Below are positions 35,774 to 46,018 of a stretch of 55,357 nucleotides of DNA, one piece after another (positions within the stretch are counted from its first letter, which is position 1; every line of letters starts with the position of its first letter). Under the pieces are notes generated by a model that did no database searches, was not told the DNA's origin, and saw nothing but the letters and a program-made list of their open reading frames with translations. This stretch comes from Actinomycetota bacterium. Its GTDB lineage: Bacteria > Actinomycetota > Thermoleophilia > Gaiellales > Gaiellaceae. The stretch covers positions 70,163-125,519 of the forward strand of contig PLBK01000003.1 of NCBI GenBank assembly GCA_003134505.1, read 5' to 3'. A program made the position numbers and the translations under genes.

Positions 35774-38218
35774 TCAGATCGGGTCGAAGCGGCGGAGCAC
35801 GGCGATCGCGATGGCGAGCGCGGCGATCGTCAGCACCGCGAGCGCCGCGAGAGCACGGAGCCAGGCGCCGGTCTGGTGGTTCCAGCGAGGGTTGCCCCGG
35901 CTCGGGTGCGAGAGCACGTCGAAGAGCTTCTGCGGCTGCTGCGTGTCGACGGTCGAGAGCTGGCGCGCGACGCTCCAGACCGCCTGCTGGTCGTTCAGCT
36001 TGACCGTCGAGGCCATGTCCGCGAACCCCCAGCCGGCGCTCGACACGAAGCTGAGCTGGTAGAGCACGGGCTTCTTCCCGTTGTCGAAGACGCCGCCCTG
36101 CATGATCAGCAGCTGGAAGATCAGCAGCACCGGCAGGAGCGCGATCGCGGCGGCGACCGAGTTGACGAGGGACGAGCAGAGCAGGCCCAGCGCGACCGCC
36201 GCCATCCCCATCAGAGCGGCTGCGACGATCAGCTCGCCGAGCGGCCAGCCGAGCACGACGGCGCTGTTCGGCCCGTGCTGGTTCGCGGTCGAGATCGCCA
36301 TGTACACGACCGCCTGGTAGATCACGATCAGGCCGAGCACGGCCATCTTCGAGAGCACGTAGGCCGAGATGGACAGGCCGACCGCCCGCTCCCGCTTGAA
36401 CACCGGCAGCTCCTTGACGATCTCGCGCAGCGCAGCCGTCAGCCCCATCATCGTCATGCCGATCGCGAGCACGAGCAGAACGAGCGAAGCCTGCGGCACG
36501 AGCCGGATCTGCGTCGCCGGCAGCGCCTTGAACTGGTCGGCGGGCAGCCGCCAGAGCTGCAGCAGGCCGAGCAACGGCGCGGCGCCGAGCAGGGCGACCA
36601 GGTTGGCACGGTCGCCGGCGAGCACCCGGGCGTAACGGCGCGTCAGCATCCAGAACTGCCGGGTCCAGCGCTGCTCGCGCAGAGGCTCCACCGTCGTCGA
36701 GGGACGGGTTCCGGCCGTGTAGCCGGCGAGCGGCTCCTCGAGGTACCTGGTGCCGAGCTCGTCGGCCAGGAACCGCGCCTTCCACTCCTCCGGCGTGTCC
36801 ACGCTCAGCTCCCGGAACACCTCCTGGTAGGAGTCCAGGCGGAAGTAGGCGAGCGCGAGCTGCGGCGGCCCGAAGTAGGCGGCCCGGCCGCCCGGCGCGA
36901 GGAAGAGCACGCGGTCGCAGAGGTTGAGGCTCTCGGTCGAGTGCGTGACGACGACGACCGTGCGACCACCGTCGGCGAGGGTGCGCAGGAGCTCCATCAG
37001 GCTGCGCTCGAGCCCGGGGTCGAGGCCCGAGGTCGGCTCGTCGAGGAAGAGGAGCGACGGCTTGGTCAGCAGCTCGATCGCGACGCTGACCCGCTTCCGC
37101 TGGCCTCCCGACAGCTTCGCCACCGGCAGGCTGCGCCGCTCCTCGAGGCCGAGCTCGACCAGCACCTCCTCCACGCGGGCACGACGCTCCTCGGCCGTCA
37201 CGTCGGGCGCGAAGCGGAGCTCGGCTGCGTACATCAGCGACTGCTCGACCGTCAGCTCGGGATGGACGACGTCGTCCTGCGGGACGAAGCCGATCCGCTG
37301 GCGCAGCTCGTGGTAATCCGCGTAGAGGTCGCGGCCGCCGAAGTAGACGCTGCCGCGCGGAGCCGGCCTGAGCCCCGTGAGCGCACCCAGCAGCGTGGAC
37401 TTGCCCGCCCCGGAGGGCCCGACGACGGCGAGCAGCGAGCCCTCCTCGAGCGTGAAGCCGATGTCGTCCGCGAGCACGGCCCCGGTGCGCGAGGTGACGG
37501 TGATGCCGACCGCCGCGAGCCCGACCTCCTCCCTGGTCTTGATCTCCTCGAGCGTCTCTCCCGTGAAGCGGAACTCCGAGCCGCCGATGCCGACCATGTC
37601 CAGCCGGGAGAGCACGAGCTCGTCGATCCGGCGGCCGTTGACGAAGGTGCCGTTGAAGCTGCCCACGTCGACGAGCTGCCGCCGCCCGTCGGGGAGGAGC
37701 CGGAGCTCCGCGTGGCGGCGGGAGACGAGCGGGTCGTCGAGGACGATGTCGGAGGACGGGCTGCGGCCGATCGTGAAGACGTCGGCGCGGAGCTCGTGGA
37801 TGACGGTCAGCTCGCCTCTCCGGAGCGGCGGGGCCTCGTCGCGCAACGACCCCGAGGCCGCAAGCCGGGTGGCGAGCGGCTCTGCGGGCACCGGCTCGGG
37901 CGCGGGCGCAGGCGCGACGGGCTCCGGAACCGGCGTGAGCCGCAGCCAGGGCCCGTTCTCGGGGTGGCCGAGCCGGACGGTCGTCTCGACCTCGACCCGG
38001 AAGCGCTCGAGCCGCTCGCCGTCGACGTAGGTGCCGTTGCTCGAGCCCGCGTCCTCGACCACCCAGCCGTCGTCGGCCGCGCGGAGCCGCAGGTGCTCAC
38101 GCGAGACGAGCGGGTCGTCGATGCGCAGCCACGAGCCCGAGTGGCGCCCGACCGTGAGCGTCTCGCCCGGCTCGGCGGTGATCGTTCCCGCTGCTGTGAC
38201 GACTTCGAGCGCCCGCAA
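35774..38218 (-). CDS. FHA-FHA-ABC transporter (Rv1747-like half transporter)
   Basis: The 814-residue protein has two forkhead-associated domains: residues 1-90 (GRHSGSW, VSREHL, SSNGTYVDG) and 140-235 (GRSPSSD, VSRRHAEL, SFNGTFVNGRR). An ABC ATPase follows (GPSGAGKST, LSGGQRKRVSVAIEL, LLFLDEPTSGLD), then an ABC-2 membrane domain with about six helices (570-810). FHA domains bind phosphothreonine, so the Ser/Thr kinase encoded divergently is the obvious regulator, as PknF is for Rv1747. The TTG start has TAGGAT 6 bases upstream (38225-38230). Exported substrate is unknown. Confidence 0.92.
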   Translation of the reverse strand: MRALEVVTAAGTITAEPGETLTVGRHSGSWLRIDDPLVSREHLRLRAADDGWVVEDAGSSNGTYVDGERLERFRVEVETTVRLGHPENGPWLRLTPVPEPVAPAPAPEPVPAEPLATRLAASGSLRDEAPPLRRGELTVIHELRADVFTIGRSPSSDIVLDDPLVSRRHAELRLLPDGRRQLVDVGSFNGTFVNGRRIDELVLSRLDMVGIGGSEFRFTGETLEEIKTREEVGLAAVGITVTSRTGAVLADDIGFTLEEGSLLAVVGPSGAGKSTLLGALTGLRPAPRGSVYFGGRDLYADYHELRQRIGFVPQDDVVHPELTVEQSLMYAAELRFAPDVTAEERRARVEEVLVELGLEERRSLPVAKLSGGQRKRVSVAIELLTKPSLLFLDEPTSGLDPGLERSLMELLRTLADGGRTVVVVTHSTESLNLCDRVLFLAPGGRAAYFGPPQLALAYFRLDSYQEVFRELSVDTPEEWKARFLADELGTRYLEEPLAGYTAGTRPSTTVEPLREQRWTRQFWMLTRRYARVLAGDRANLVALLGAAPLLGLLQLWRLPADQFKALPATQIRLVPQASLVLLVLAIGMTMMGLTAALREIVKELPVFKRERAVGLSISAYVLSKMAVLGLIVIYQAVVYMAISTANQHGPNSAVVLGWPLGELIVAAALMGMAAVALGLLCSSLVNSVAAAIALLPVLLIFQLLIMQGGVFDNGKKPVLYQLSFVSSAGWGFADMASTVKLNDQQAVWSVARQLSTVDTQQPQKLFDVLSHPSRGNPRWNHQTGAWLRALAALAVLTIAALAIAIAVLRRFDPI

Positions 38219-38275
38219 GCGCCGATCCTACGCCCGCGGTTGCATCGTCCGCAACGATGAAGGAGAATCCGACCC

Positions 38276-41233
<2,958 letters not shown>

Positions 41234-41362
41234 CAGCCGCGCAGATCCGCCGCCGGCGATCTCTTTGCGCTCGCCGGTCGAGCCCTAACCCGGGCCTGGC
41301 CCGGCCTTTGCCCGCGCGGTCGTAGAACTGACGGCACACGCAACGACCGAAAGGAGCACGTC

Positions 41363-41425
41363 ATGCGCACGTCGATCGGGTTCACCGCCGCGGCCCACGC
41401 AGAGCGAGGCACCGTCATGGGCTAG
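41363..41425 (+). CDS. 20-codon micro-ORF with strong ribosome-binding site
   Basis: The sequence GAAAGGAG stands 6 bases before ATG 41363 and opens a frame coding MRTSIGFTAAAHAERGTVMG, then TAG. A 10-bp-stem hairpin follows after 45 bases. The strong Shine-Dalgarno sequence is striking because most genes here lack one. The peptide has no hydrophobic segment or Cys, and resembles nothing I know. A leader peptide is unlikely because no co-directional gene follows. It could be a small protein or part of a regulatory RNA. Confidence 0.45.
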   Translation: MRTSIGFTAAAHAERGTVMG

Positions 41426-41470
41426 CCACCACCCACGCCCGTCGCTCCTCTCCTCTCCCCCACCCCAGGC

Positions 41471-41497
41471 AAGAGCCGGCTCCCCCCGCCGGCTCTT
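41471..41497. terminator. Hairpin between convergent units
   Basis: AAGAGCCGGC and GCCGGCTCTT form a perfect 10-bp stem with loop TCCCCCC. It lies 45 bases after the micro-ORF and 5 bases past the stop of the convergent gene at 41503, so it can serve both directions. Confidence 0.65.
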
Positions 41498-41502
41498 CGC
41501 CG

Positions 41503-41949
41503 TTACTGGCCGGCGCCGACGGCAGCCGAGAGCACGGCGTAGAGCTCCTCGAACGCCGGCTTGCAGGTGCCGCGCGCGGTGACGGTGCGGCTCTTGCCGC
41601 CGGCCGTCACGGTGACGAAGCGCCCGGCCACGTCCGGGTTGATGCCGGCGCACGAGACGAGCGTCGGCATCGAGAAGAACCCTTCGGCCTGGGCCAGCTT
41701 GGCGAGGCCGTTCCGGAGCGGCAGCGAGAGCGGTCCGTTCGTCGCGGTCACGGTCACGGGGCCGCTGACCGCGACGCGCCCGTTCGTGCCGATCGAGACC
41801 CTGAACGGGATGATGTTCCCGCCCGAGCGTCCGAAGGCGAAGGTCGGCGGCGACTGTCGGCTGGCCGTGCCGCCCGCGAGCACCGCCAGCGGGACAGCCA
41901 GCGCCACGGTGAGAGCGGCGAGGACGACCGACGCGCGAAGGAAGCGCAC
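41503..41949 (-). CDS. Small secreted protein of unknown function
   Basis: The 148-residue protein has a signal peptide (VRFLRASVVLAALTVALAVPLAVLAGG) and a beta-rich mature part with two cysteines (SCAGIN and GTCKPAF), which could form a disulfide. The pattern of SGPVTVTATNGPL and FVTVTAGGKSRTVTARG suggests a small beta-sandwich. I do not recognise the family. GTG 41947-41949 has TACGCT 6 bases upstream (41956-41961), so the longer frame is not used. Confidence 0.65.
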   Translation of the reverse strand: MRFLRASVVLAALTVALAVPLAVLAGGTASRQSPPTFAFGRSGGNIIPFRVSIGTNGRVAVSGPVTVTATNGPLSLPLRNGLAKLAQAEGFFSMPTLVSCAGINPDVAGRFVTVTAGGKSRTVTARGTCKPAFEELYAVLSAAVGAGQ

Positions 41950-42037
41950 GATTCCAGCGTAGCGGCCGGGCAACGGGCCGAATCGTAAAACCGGCTGAGC
42001 GAGCCCGGCCGGCGGCAAGCAGGCACTATGGGAGCCC

Positions 42038-42637
42038 GTGAACCGCCTGCGCATCGCCCTGCTCGCCTTCGTCCTCGCCCTGGCGGTCGCCGGTGTGGCT
42101 GCCCGCGGGGCGGTCTCGTCCGGCCCGCTCCCCGGACTGATGATCGGCAAAGCCCCGTGGGGCCCGAACGACGGTCTCTACCTGAGGCAGCGGCTGAAGG
42201 TGATCGGGCTGCATGCGCTGCCCGCCGAGGGGGTCGCGCTCCACATCCACGCGCACCTCGATCTCGCCGTCAACGGCCGCCTCTACCCCGTGCCGGCGCT
42301 GATCGGGATCAACGTCGGCCAGCGGTTCATCACCGAGCTGCACACGCACGACCAGTCGGGGATCATCCACGTCGAGTCGCCGACCGTCCGCACGTTCACG
42401 CTCGGCGAGTTCTTCGACGTCTGGGGGCTGCGCTTCTCGTCCCGCTGCCTCGGCGGCTACTGCGCAAGCGGGAAGAAGCAGCTCTGGGTGTGGGTGAACG
42501 CGAAGCGGGTGCGCACCGACCCGCGCAAGATCCTGCTGCGGAGCCACGAGGAGATCGTCGTCGCCTACGGCAAGCTGGCGTCGGTCCAGGCGCTCGGGCC
42601 CGTACCGGCCACGTACCCCTTCCCGCAGGGGTACTAG
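42038..42637 (+). CDS. Secreted or membrane-anchored protein with HxHxH motif
   Basis: The 199-residue protein has an N-terminal signal/anchor (NRLRIALLAFVLALAVAGVAA), then a conserved-looking segment ALHIHAHLDLAVNGR, RFITELHTHDQSGIIHVES and FFDVWGLRFSSRCLGGYC. Seven histidines and two cysteines cluster in a beta-rich core, which suggests metal binding outside the membrane. I cannot name a family. The GTG start is preceded by TATGGG at 5 bases. Its stop TAG is the beginning of the -10 of the next gene. Confidence 0.65.
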   Translation: MNRLRIALLAFVLALAVAGVAARGAVSSGPLPGLMIGKAPWGPNDGLYLRQRLKVIGLHALPAEGVALHIHAHLDLAVNGRLYPVPALIGINVGQRFITELHTHDQSGIIHVESPTVRTFTLGEFFDVWGLRFSSRCLGGYCASGKKQLWVWVNAKRVRTDPRKILLRSHEEIVVAYGKLASVQALGPVPATYPFPQGY

Positions 42638-42640
42638 CCT
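42635..42640 (+). promoter_or_regulatory. -10 element overlapping a stop codon
   Basis: TAGCCT ends 6 bases before ATG 42647. Its TAG is the stop codon of the HxHxH protein gene. Confidence 0.5.
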
Positions 42641-42646
42641 CCGCTC

Positions 42647-43660
42647 ATGGCGGAGCGGGTCGACGTCGCCGTCGTGGGCGGCGGAGTGACGGGATTGGCC
42701 GCGGCGTGGGCGCTCGCGCGCGCCGGTCGCGAGCCGCTCGTCCTGGAGCAGTTCCGGGTCGGCAACACCCACGGATCGAGCCACGGCGCCACGCGCATCT
42801 TCCGGCTCGCCTACGAGGAGCCCGAGTGGGTGCTCCTCGCGCAGGAAGCACTCGGCCTCTGGCGGGAGCTCGAGCGCGAGTCCGGCACGGCTTTGCTCGA
42901 CCTGAACGGCCTCGTCGATCTCCCGGTGGACGCTGCGGCACTGACGGCGACCCTGGACGCGTGCGACACGGCGTACGAGCTCCTCGGCCCCGCTGAGGTC
43001 GAGCGCCGGTTCGGCCTTGTAACAGACTGTTGCAAGGCCGTTTTCCAGCCCGAGGCCGGGGTCGTTCGCGCCGACCGGGCGCTGCAGGCCTTCGGCGCGG
43101 GCGTGCACGTCCGCGAGGCCGCGCGCGTGCGGGCGCTCGTGCCGCACGGCGACGGTGTCCGGCTGGAGACAGATGACGGCTCGATCGAGGCCGAGGTCGC
43201 CGTCGTCGCGGCCGGAGCCTGGGCGAAACCCTTGCTCGCCCGGACGGGCATCGACCTTCCCGTCGTTCCGACGCGGGAGACCGTCGCCTACTTCCGGCTC
43301 GCCCGCGACCGCGCGGTGCCGTCGGTGATCGACTACGGGAACCGTGAGACCTACGCCCTCACGGCCGGGCCGGGACTGGTCAAGGTCGGCGTCCACCACT
43401 CCGGCCCGCCGACGGATCCGGACGAGCCGGGCGTTCCCGACGAGGCTATCGTCCGCTTCGCAGCCGCCTGGGCCGCCGGCGCGTTCTCGCTCGCTTCCCC
43501 GGAGCCCGTCTCGGTCGAGACGTGCCTCTACACGAGCACGGCCGACACGCGTTTCGTGCTCGAGCGGCACGGGCCCGTCGTCGTCTGCTCGGCCTGCAGC
43601 GGCCACGGCTTCAAGTTCGCCCCTGCGGTGGGACGACACGTCGCAGCGCTACTTTCCTGA
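42647..43660 (+). CDS. Monomeric sarcosine oxidase / N-methyl amino acid oxidase-like flavoprotein
   Basis: The 337-residue oxidase has the dinucleotide motif VVGGGVTGLAAAWALARAG, the family stretch HGSSHGATRIFRLAY and a C-terminal ACSGHGFKFAPAVG. The Cys in that last motif is where FAD is covalently attached in monomeric sarcosine oxidase. It oxidises secondary amines such as sarcosine or N-methyltryptophan with release of hydrogen peroxide. It is shorter than the usual 370-390 residues because an internal segment is trimmed. The membrane-protein pair follows 2 bases later. Confidence 0.87.
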   Translation: MAERVDVAVVGGGVTGLAAAWALARAGREPLVLEQFRVGNTHGSSHGATRIFRLAYEEPEWVLLAQEALGLWRELERESGTALLDLNGLVDLPVDAAALTATLDACDTAYELLGPAEVERRFGLVTDCCKAVFQPEAGVVRADRALQAFGAGVHVREAARVRALVPHGDGVRLETDDGSIEAEVAVVAAGAWAKPLLARTGIDLPVVPTRETVAYFRLARDRAVPSVIDYGNRETYALTAGPGLVKVGVHHSGPPTDPDEPGVPDEAIVRFAAAWAAGAFSLASPEPVSVETCLYTSTADTRFVLERHGPVVVCSACSGHGFKFAPAVGRHVAALLS

Positions 43661-43662
43661 CG

Positions 43663-44406
43663 ATGAGAGTCGCCTTTCTTTTCCTGGCCGCGTTCCTCGC
43701 CAGCGGGGTCGAGATGGTCGAGGCGCTGACGATCGTGCTCGCGGTCGGCGTCACCCGCGGCTGGCGGTCGACGCTCATCGGCGTCGGCGCGGCGGCCCTC
43801 GTACTGGCGGCGATCGTCGGCTCGCTCGGCCCGGCCCTGACGCTCGTCCCGCTCGACGCCCTCCGCCTGGTCGTCGGCGGGCTGCTCCTCGCCTTCGGCC
43901 TGCAGTGGCTGCGGAAGGCGATCCTGCGCGCGAGCGGGTTCAAGGCGCTCCACGACGAGGCCGAGATCTACGCACGCGAGCGCGAGGAAGCCGCGCGTGC
44001 GGGCCGCGACGAGCGCGCAGGCCTCGACTGGTACTCGTTCACGCTCTCGTTCAAGGGCGTCCTGCTCGAGGGTCTCGAGGTCGCGTTCATCGTGATCTCG
44101 TTCGGCGCCGACCGCGGCGGCAGCGTGGCCATCGCCGCAGGTGCCGCAGGCGCGGCGCTCGTGATCGTCGTGGTCGCCGGGGTCGTGGTGCGGGCGCCGC
44201 TCGCGCGCGTGCCCGAGAACACGCTCAAGTTCGCGGTCGGCCTGATGCTGACGACGTTCGGGACGTTCTGGGGGGCGGAGGGCGCCGGCGTCTCGTGGCC
44301 GGGGAGCGACGCGGCGCTGCCCGTGCTCTTCGCCGTTCTCCTCGGCGTGTCGGCCACGCTCGTCGCCGTGCTCCGCCGCGGGCGAGTGCCGAGGACGGCG
44401 ACGTGA
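43663..44406 (+). CDS. COG4280-type polytopic membrane protein
   Basis: The 247-residue protein has about six hydrophobic segments and two related acidic motifs: ASGVEMVEALTIVLAVG near residue 14 and GVLLEGLEVAFIVISFG near 132. The repeat suggests an internal duplication with Glu residues in the membrane. The second motif recalls the EGLE element of FTR1-type permeases; this is only a resemblance. ATG 43663 follows the oxidase stop by 2 bases. It may be a transporter; function is unknown. Confidence 0.75.
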   Translation: MRVAFLFLAAFLASGVEMVEALTIVLAVGVTRGWRSTLIGVGAAALVLAAIVGSLGPALTLVPLDALRLVVGGLLLAFGLQWLRKAILRASGFKALHDEAEIYAREREEAARAGRDERAGLDWYSFTLSFKGVLLEGLEVAFIVISFGADRGGSVAIAAGAAGAALVIVVVAGVVVRAPLARVPENTLKFAVGLMLTTFGTFWGAEGAGVSWPGSDAALPVLFAVLLGVSATLVAVLRRGRVPRTAT

Positions 44407-44597
44407 AGCATCTCGCCGCGTTCGGACGCTTCTGGTACGAGTTCGTCGTCGGCGACGACTGGACGGTCGCGGCCGGCATCGTCGTCGCACTCGGGCTGGT
44501 CGCGCTGGTCGCCCATCACGACGTGGCGGCCTGGTGGCTGATGCCGATCGCCGTCGTCGCCCTGCTGACAACCTCTGTTTGGCGAGCAACCCGCTAG
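44403..44597 (+). CDS. 64-residue membrane protein coupled to the COG4280 gene
   Basis: The protein starts VKHLAAFGRFWYEFVVGDDW, then has two membrane helices (AAGIVVALGLVALVA and AWWLMPIAVVALLTT). Its GTG overlaps the preceding TGA (GTGA), so it is translationally coupled. Small proteins with the FWYxFxVGDDW pattern typically sit after COG4280 genes, so it is likely a subunit or assembly partner. Confidence 0.75.
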   Translation: MKHLAAFGRFWYEFVVGDDWTVAAGIVVALGLVALVAHHDVAAWWLMPIAVVALLTTSVWRATR

Positions 44598-44697
44598 TAG
44601 TTAACGGCCTATCCGCGCTGTCTGGCGGTCGGCAACAACGTCCGCGGAGCCAGGCTCCGCCTGGTGGAGCCCGGGGCCAATGTCGCGTCGCGTCCGC

Positions 44698-44739
44698 AGG
44701 GAAGGGGGCTCACGGGGGAAACCGGCTGTTTCCCCCGTG
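44698..44739 (-). repeat. Interspersed hairpin repeat, copy 2
   Basis: Stem CACGGGGGAAAC (44711-44722), loop CGGCT, stem GTTTCCCCCGTG (44728-44739), preceded by GGGAAGGGGGCT. It lies 3 bases past the rsgA stop on the minus strand. Only this part matches copies 1 and 3; upstream a different GC-rich hairpin (GCGGAGC/GCTCCGC) takes the place of their second hairpin. Confidence 0.8.
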
Positions 44740-44742
44740 TCC

Positions 44743-45825
44743 TCACCAGGCGTCCTTGCGCTGCGAGCGCGAGAAGCGGCGCCACTTCTTCCGCTCCTCG
44801 GACTTCGCCCTCGCGTCCAGCTTGCGCTCGAGCGCGGCCAGCTCGCGGTGGAGCTTGCGGAAGCTCGCCAGCCGCTCGGAGGCGAGGCGCCCGTCGCGGA
44901 TCGCCTCCTGGACGGCGCAGCCCGGCTCGGCCTCGTGCGCGCAGTCGGAGAAGCGGCACTGCGTGGCCAGCTCGGTCACGTCGTCGAAGGCTTCCTCCAC
45001 GCCGACCGTCGCGTCGGAGAGCTGCAGCTCCCTCATGCCGGGCGTGTCGAGGAAGAAGCCGCCGCCGGGCACGGCCAGCAGCTCGCGCCTCGTCGTCGTG
45101 TGCCGGCCGCGGCCGTCCTGCCGCACCTCGCCCGTGGCAGCGACCTCCCGCCCCGAGAGCCGGTTGATCAGCGTGGACTTGCCGACGCCAGACGACCCGA
45201 GCGCGGCGACGGTACGGTTGCCGGCGAAGTACGGGCGGAGCTCGTCGACACCCTCGCCCGTGACGTTCGAGAGCGCGTGCACCGCGACGCCGATCGCGAC
45301 CGACTCGGCCTCCGTGACGGCGCCGTCGACATCGTCGCACAGATCGGCCTTGGTGAGGACGACGACCGGCTGCGCGCCGCTCTCCCACGCCAGCACGAGG
45401 TAGCGCTCGATCCGGCGCAGGTTGAAGTCCTCGACCAGCGCGCTGACGAGGAAGACGACGTCGACGTTCGCGGCCACCACCTGCTGCTCGCTGACGCGGT
45501 GCTGGTCGCTCGCCGCCGTGCGGACGAACGCCGTTCGGCGGGTCAGCACGCCGCGGACCGTCGTCTGGCCGCCGACCGGCGCGTCCAGCGCCACCCAGTC
45601 GCCGACCGCGGGCAGCGCCGCCCGGTCGGCGGCGTCCTGCAGCAGGCGCCCGGGCAGGCCGGCGCGCACCTCGCCTCGGACGGTGTAGATGTCGTACGCG
45701 CCGCGGTGCTGCACGGCGATGCGGCCGGGGACGAGCCCGGCGGCCGCGTACTGCTCGAACTCCTGCTCGAAATCGGCTCCCCAGCCGAGCTGGGCGAGCC
45801 CGAAGACCTCAGCGGTCCGGGACAA
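44743..45825 (-). CDS. rsgA: Ribosome small-subunit-dependent GTPase A
   Basis: The 360-residue circularly permuted GTPase has an N-terminal OB-fold, TKADL (G4), GSSGVGKSTLINRL (G1), the G2 region RHTTTRREL, DTPGMREL (G3) and a C-terminal zinc motif around CRFSDCAHEAEPGC. It matures the 30S ribosomal subunit. TTG 45823-45825 has AAAGGAG 6 bases upstream. An 18-codon ORF and two hairpins stand upstream. The hairpin repeat follows the stop. Confidence 0.93.
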   Translation of the reverse strand: MSRTAEVFGLAQLGWGADFEQEFEQYAAAGLVPGRIAVQHRGAYDIYTVRGEVRAGLPGRLLQDAADRAALPAVGDWVALDAPVGGQTTVRGVLTRRTAFVRTAASDQHRVSEQQVVAANVDVVFLVSALVEDFNLRRIERYLVLAWESGAQPVVVLTKADLCDDVDGAVTEAESVAIGVAVHALSNVTGEGVDELRPYFAGNRTVAALGSSGVGKSTLINRLSGREVAATGEVRQDGRGRHTTTRRELLAVPGGGFFLDTPGMRELQLSDATVGVEEAFDDVTELATQCRFSDCAHEAEPGCAVQEAIRDGRLASERLASFRKLHRELAALERKLDARAKSEERKKWRRFSRSQRKDAW

Positions 45826-45850
45826 GCCAGACTCCTTTCACGCTCGATGA

Positions 45851-45869
45851 GGCGCGCCCGAGGCGCGCC
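45851..45869 (-). promoter_or_regulatory. GC hairpin in the rsgA leader
   Basis: GGCGCGCC, 3-base loop, GGCGCGCC form an 8-bp hairpin between the leader ORF stop and the rsgA ribosome-binding site. An alternative 7-bp hairpin (GCGCGGG/CCCGCGC, 45881-45906) lies inside the leader ORF. Competing structures could let leader translation control rsgA. Confidence 0.45.
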
Positions 45870-45875
45870 GAAGGC

Positions 45876-45932
45876 TCAGAGCGCGGGCTGGAACAGAAAC
45901 CCGCGCGCGGATGCGTAGAGCTCAATTGTCAT
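45876..45932 (-). CDS. 18-residue putative leader peptide of rsgA
   Basis: On the minus strand GGAGGAGG stands 7 bases before ATG 45930-45932, opening a frame for MTIELYASARGFLFQPAL and TGA. This is one of the strongest ribosome-binding sites in the window. The ORF ends 50 bases before the rsgA TTG, and two hairpins lie in or after it. The arrangement resembles an attenuator or translation-coupling leader. The peptide has no run of one amino acid; it may instead act by stalling. No other use is apparent. Confidence 0.5.
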   Translation of the reverse strand: MTIELYASARGFLFQPAL

Positions 45933-46018
45933 CGACGCACCTCCTCCGTCGCGGGTTGGCACGTCCAGGGTAGGCGACGAGGTGGACGAAGGCAAGTGAA
46001 ATCGCCAGACTTGCGGGG

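Noticed and set aside
35555-38260. 901-codon plus-strand frame opposite the FHA-ABC gene
   Set aside because: No domains; composition is typical of a shadow frame.
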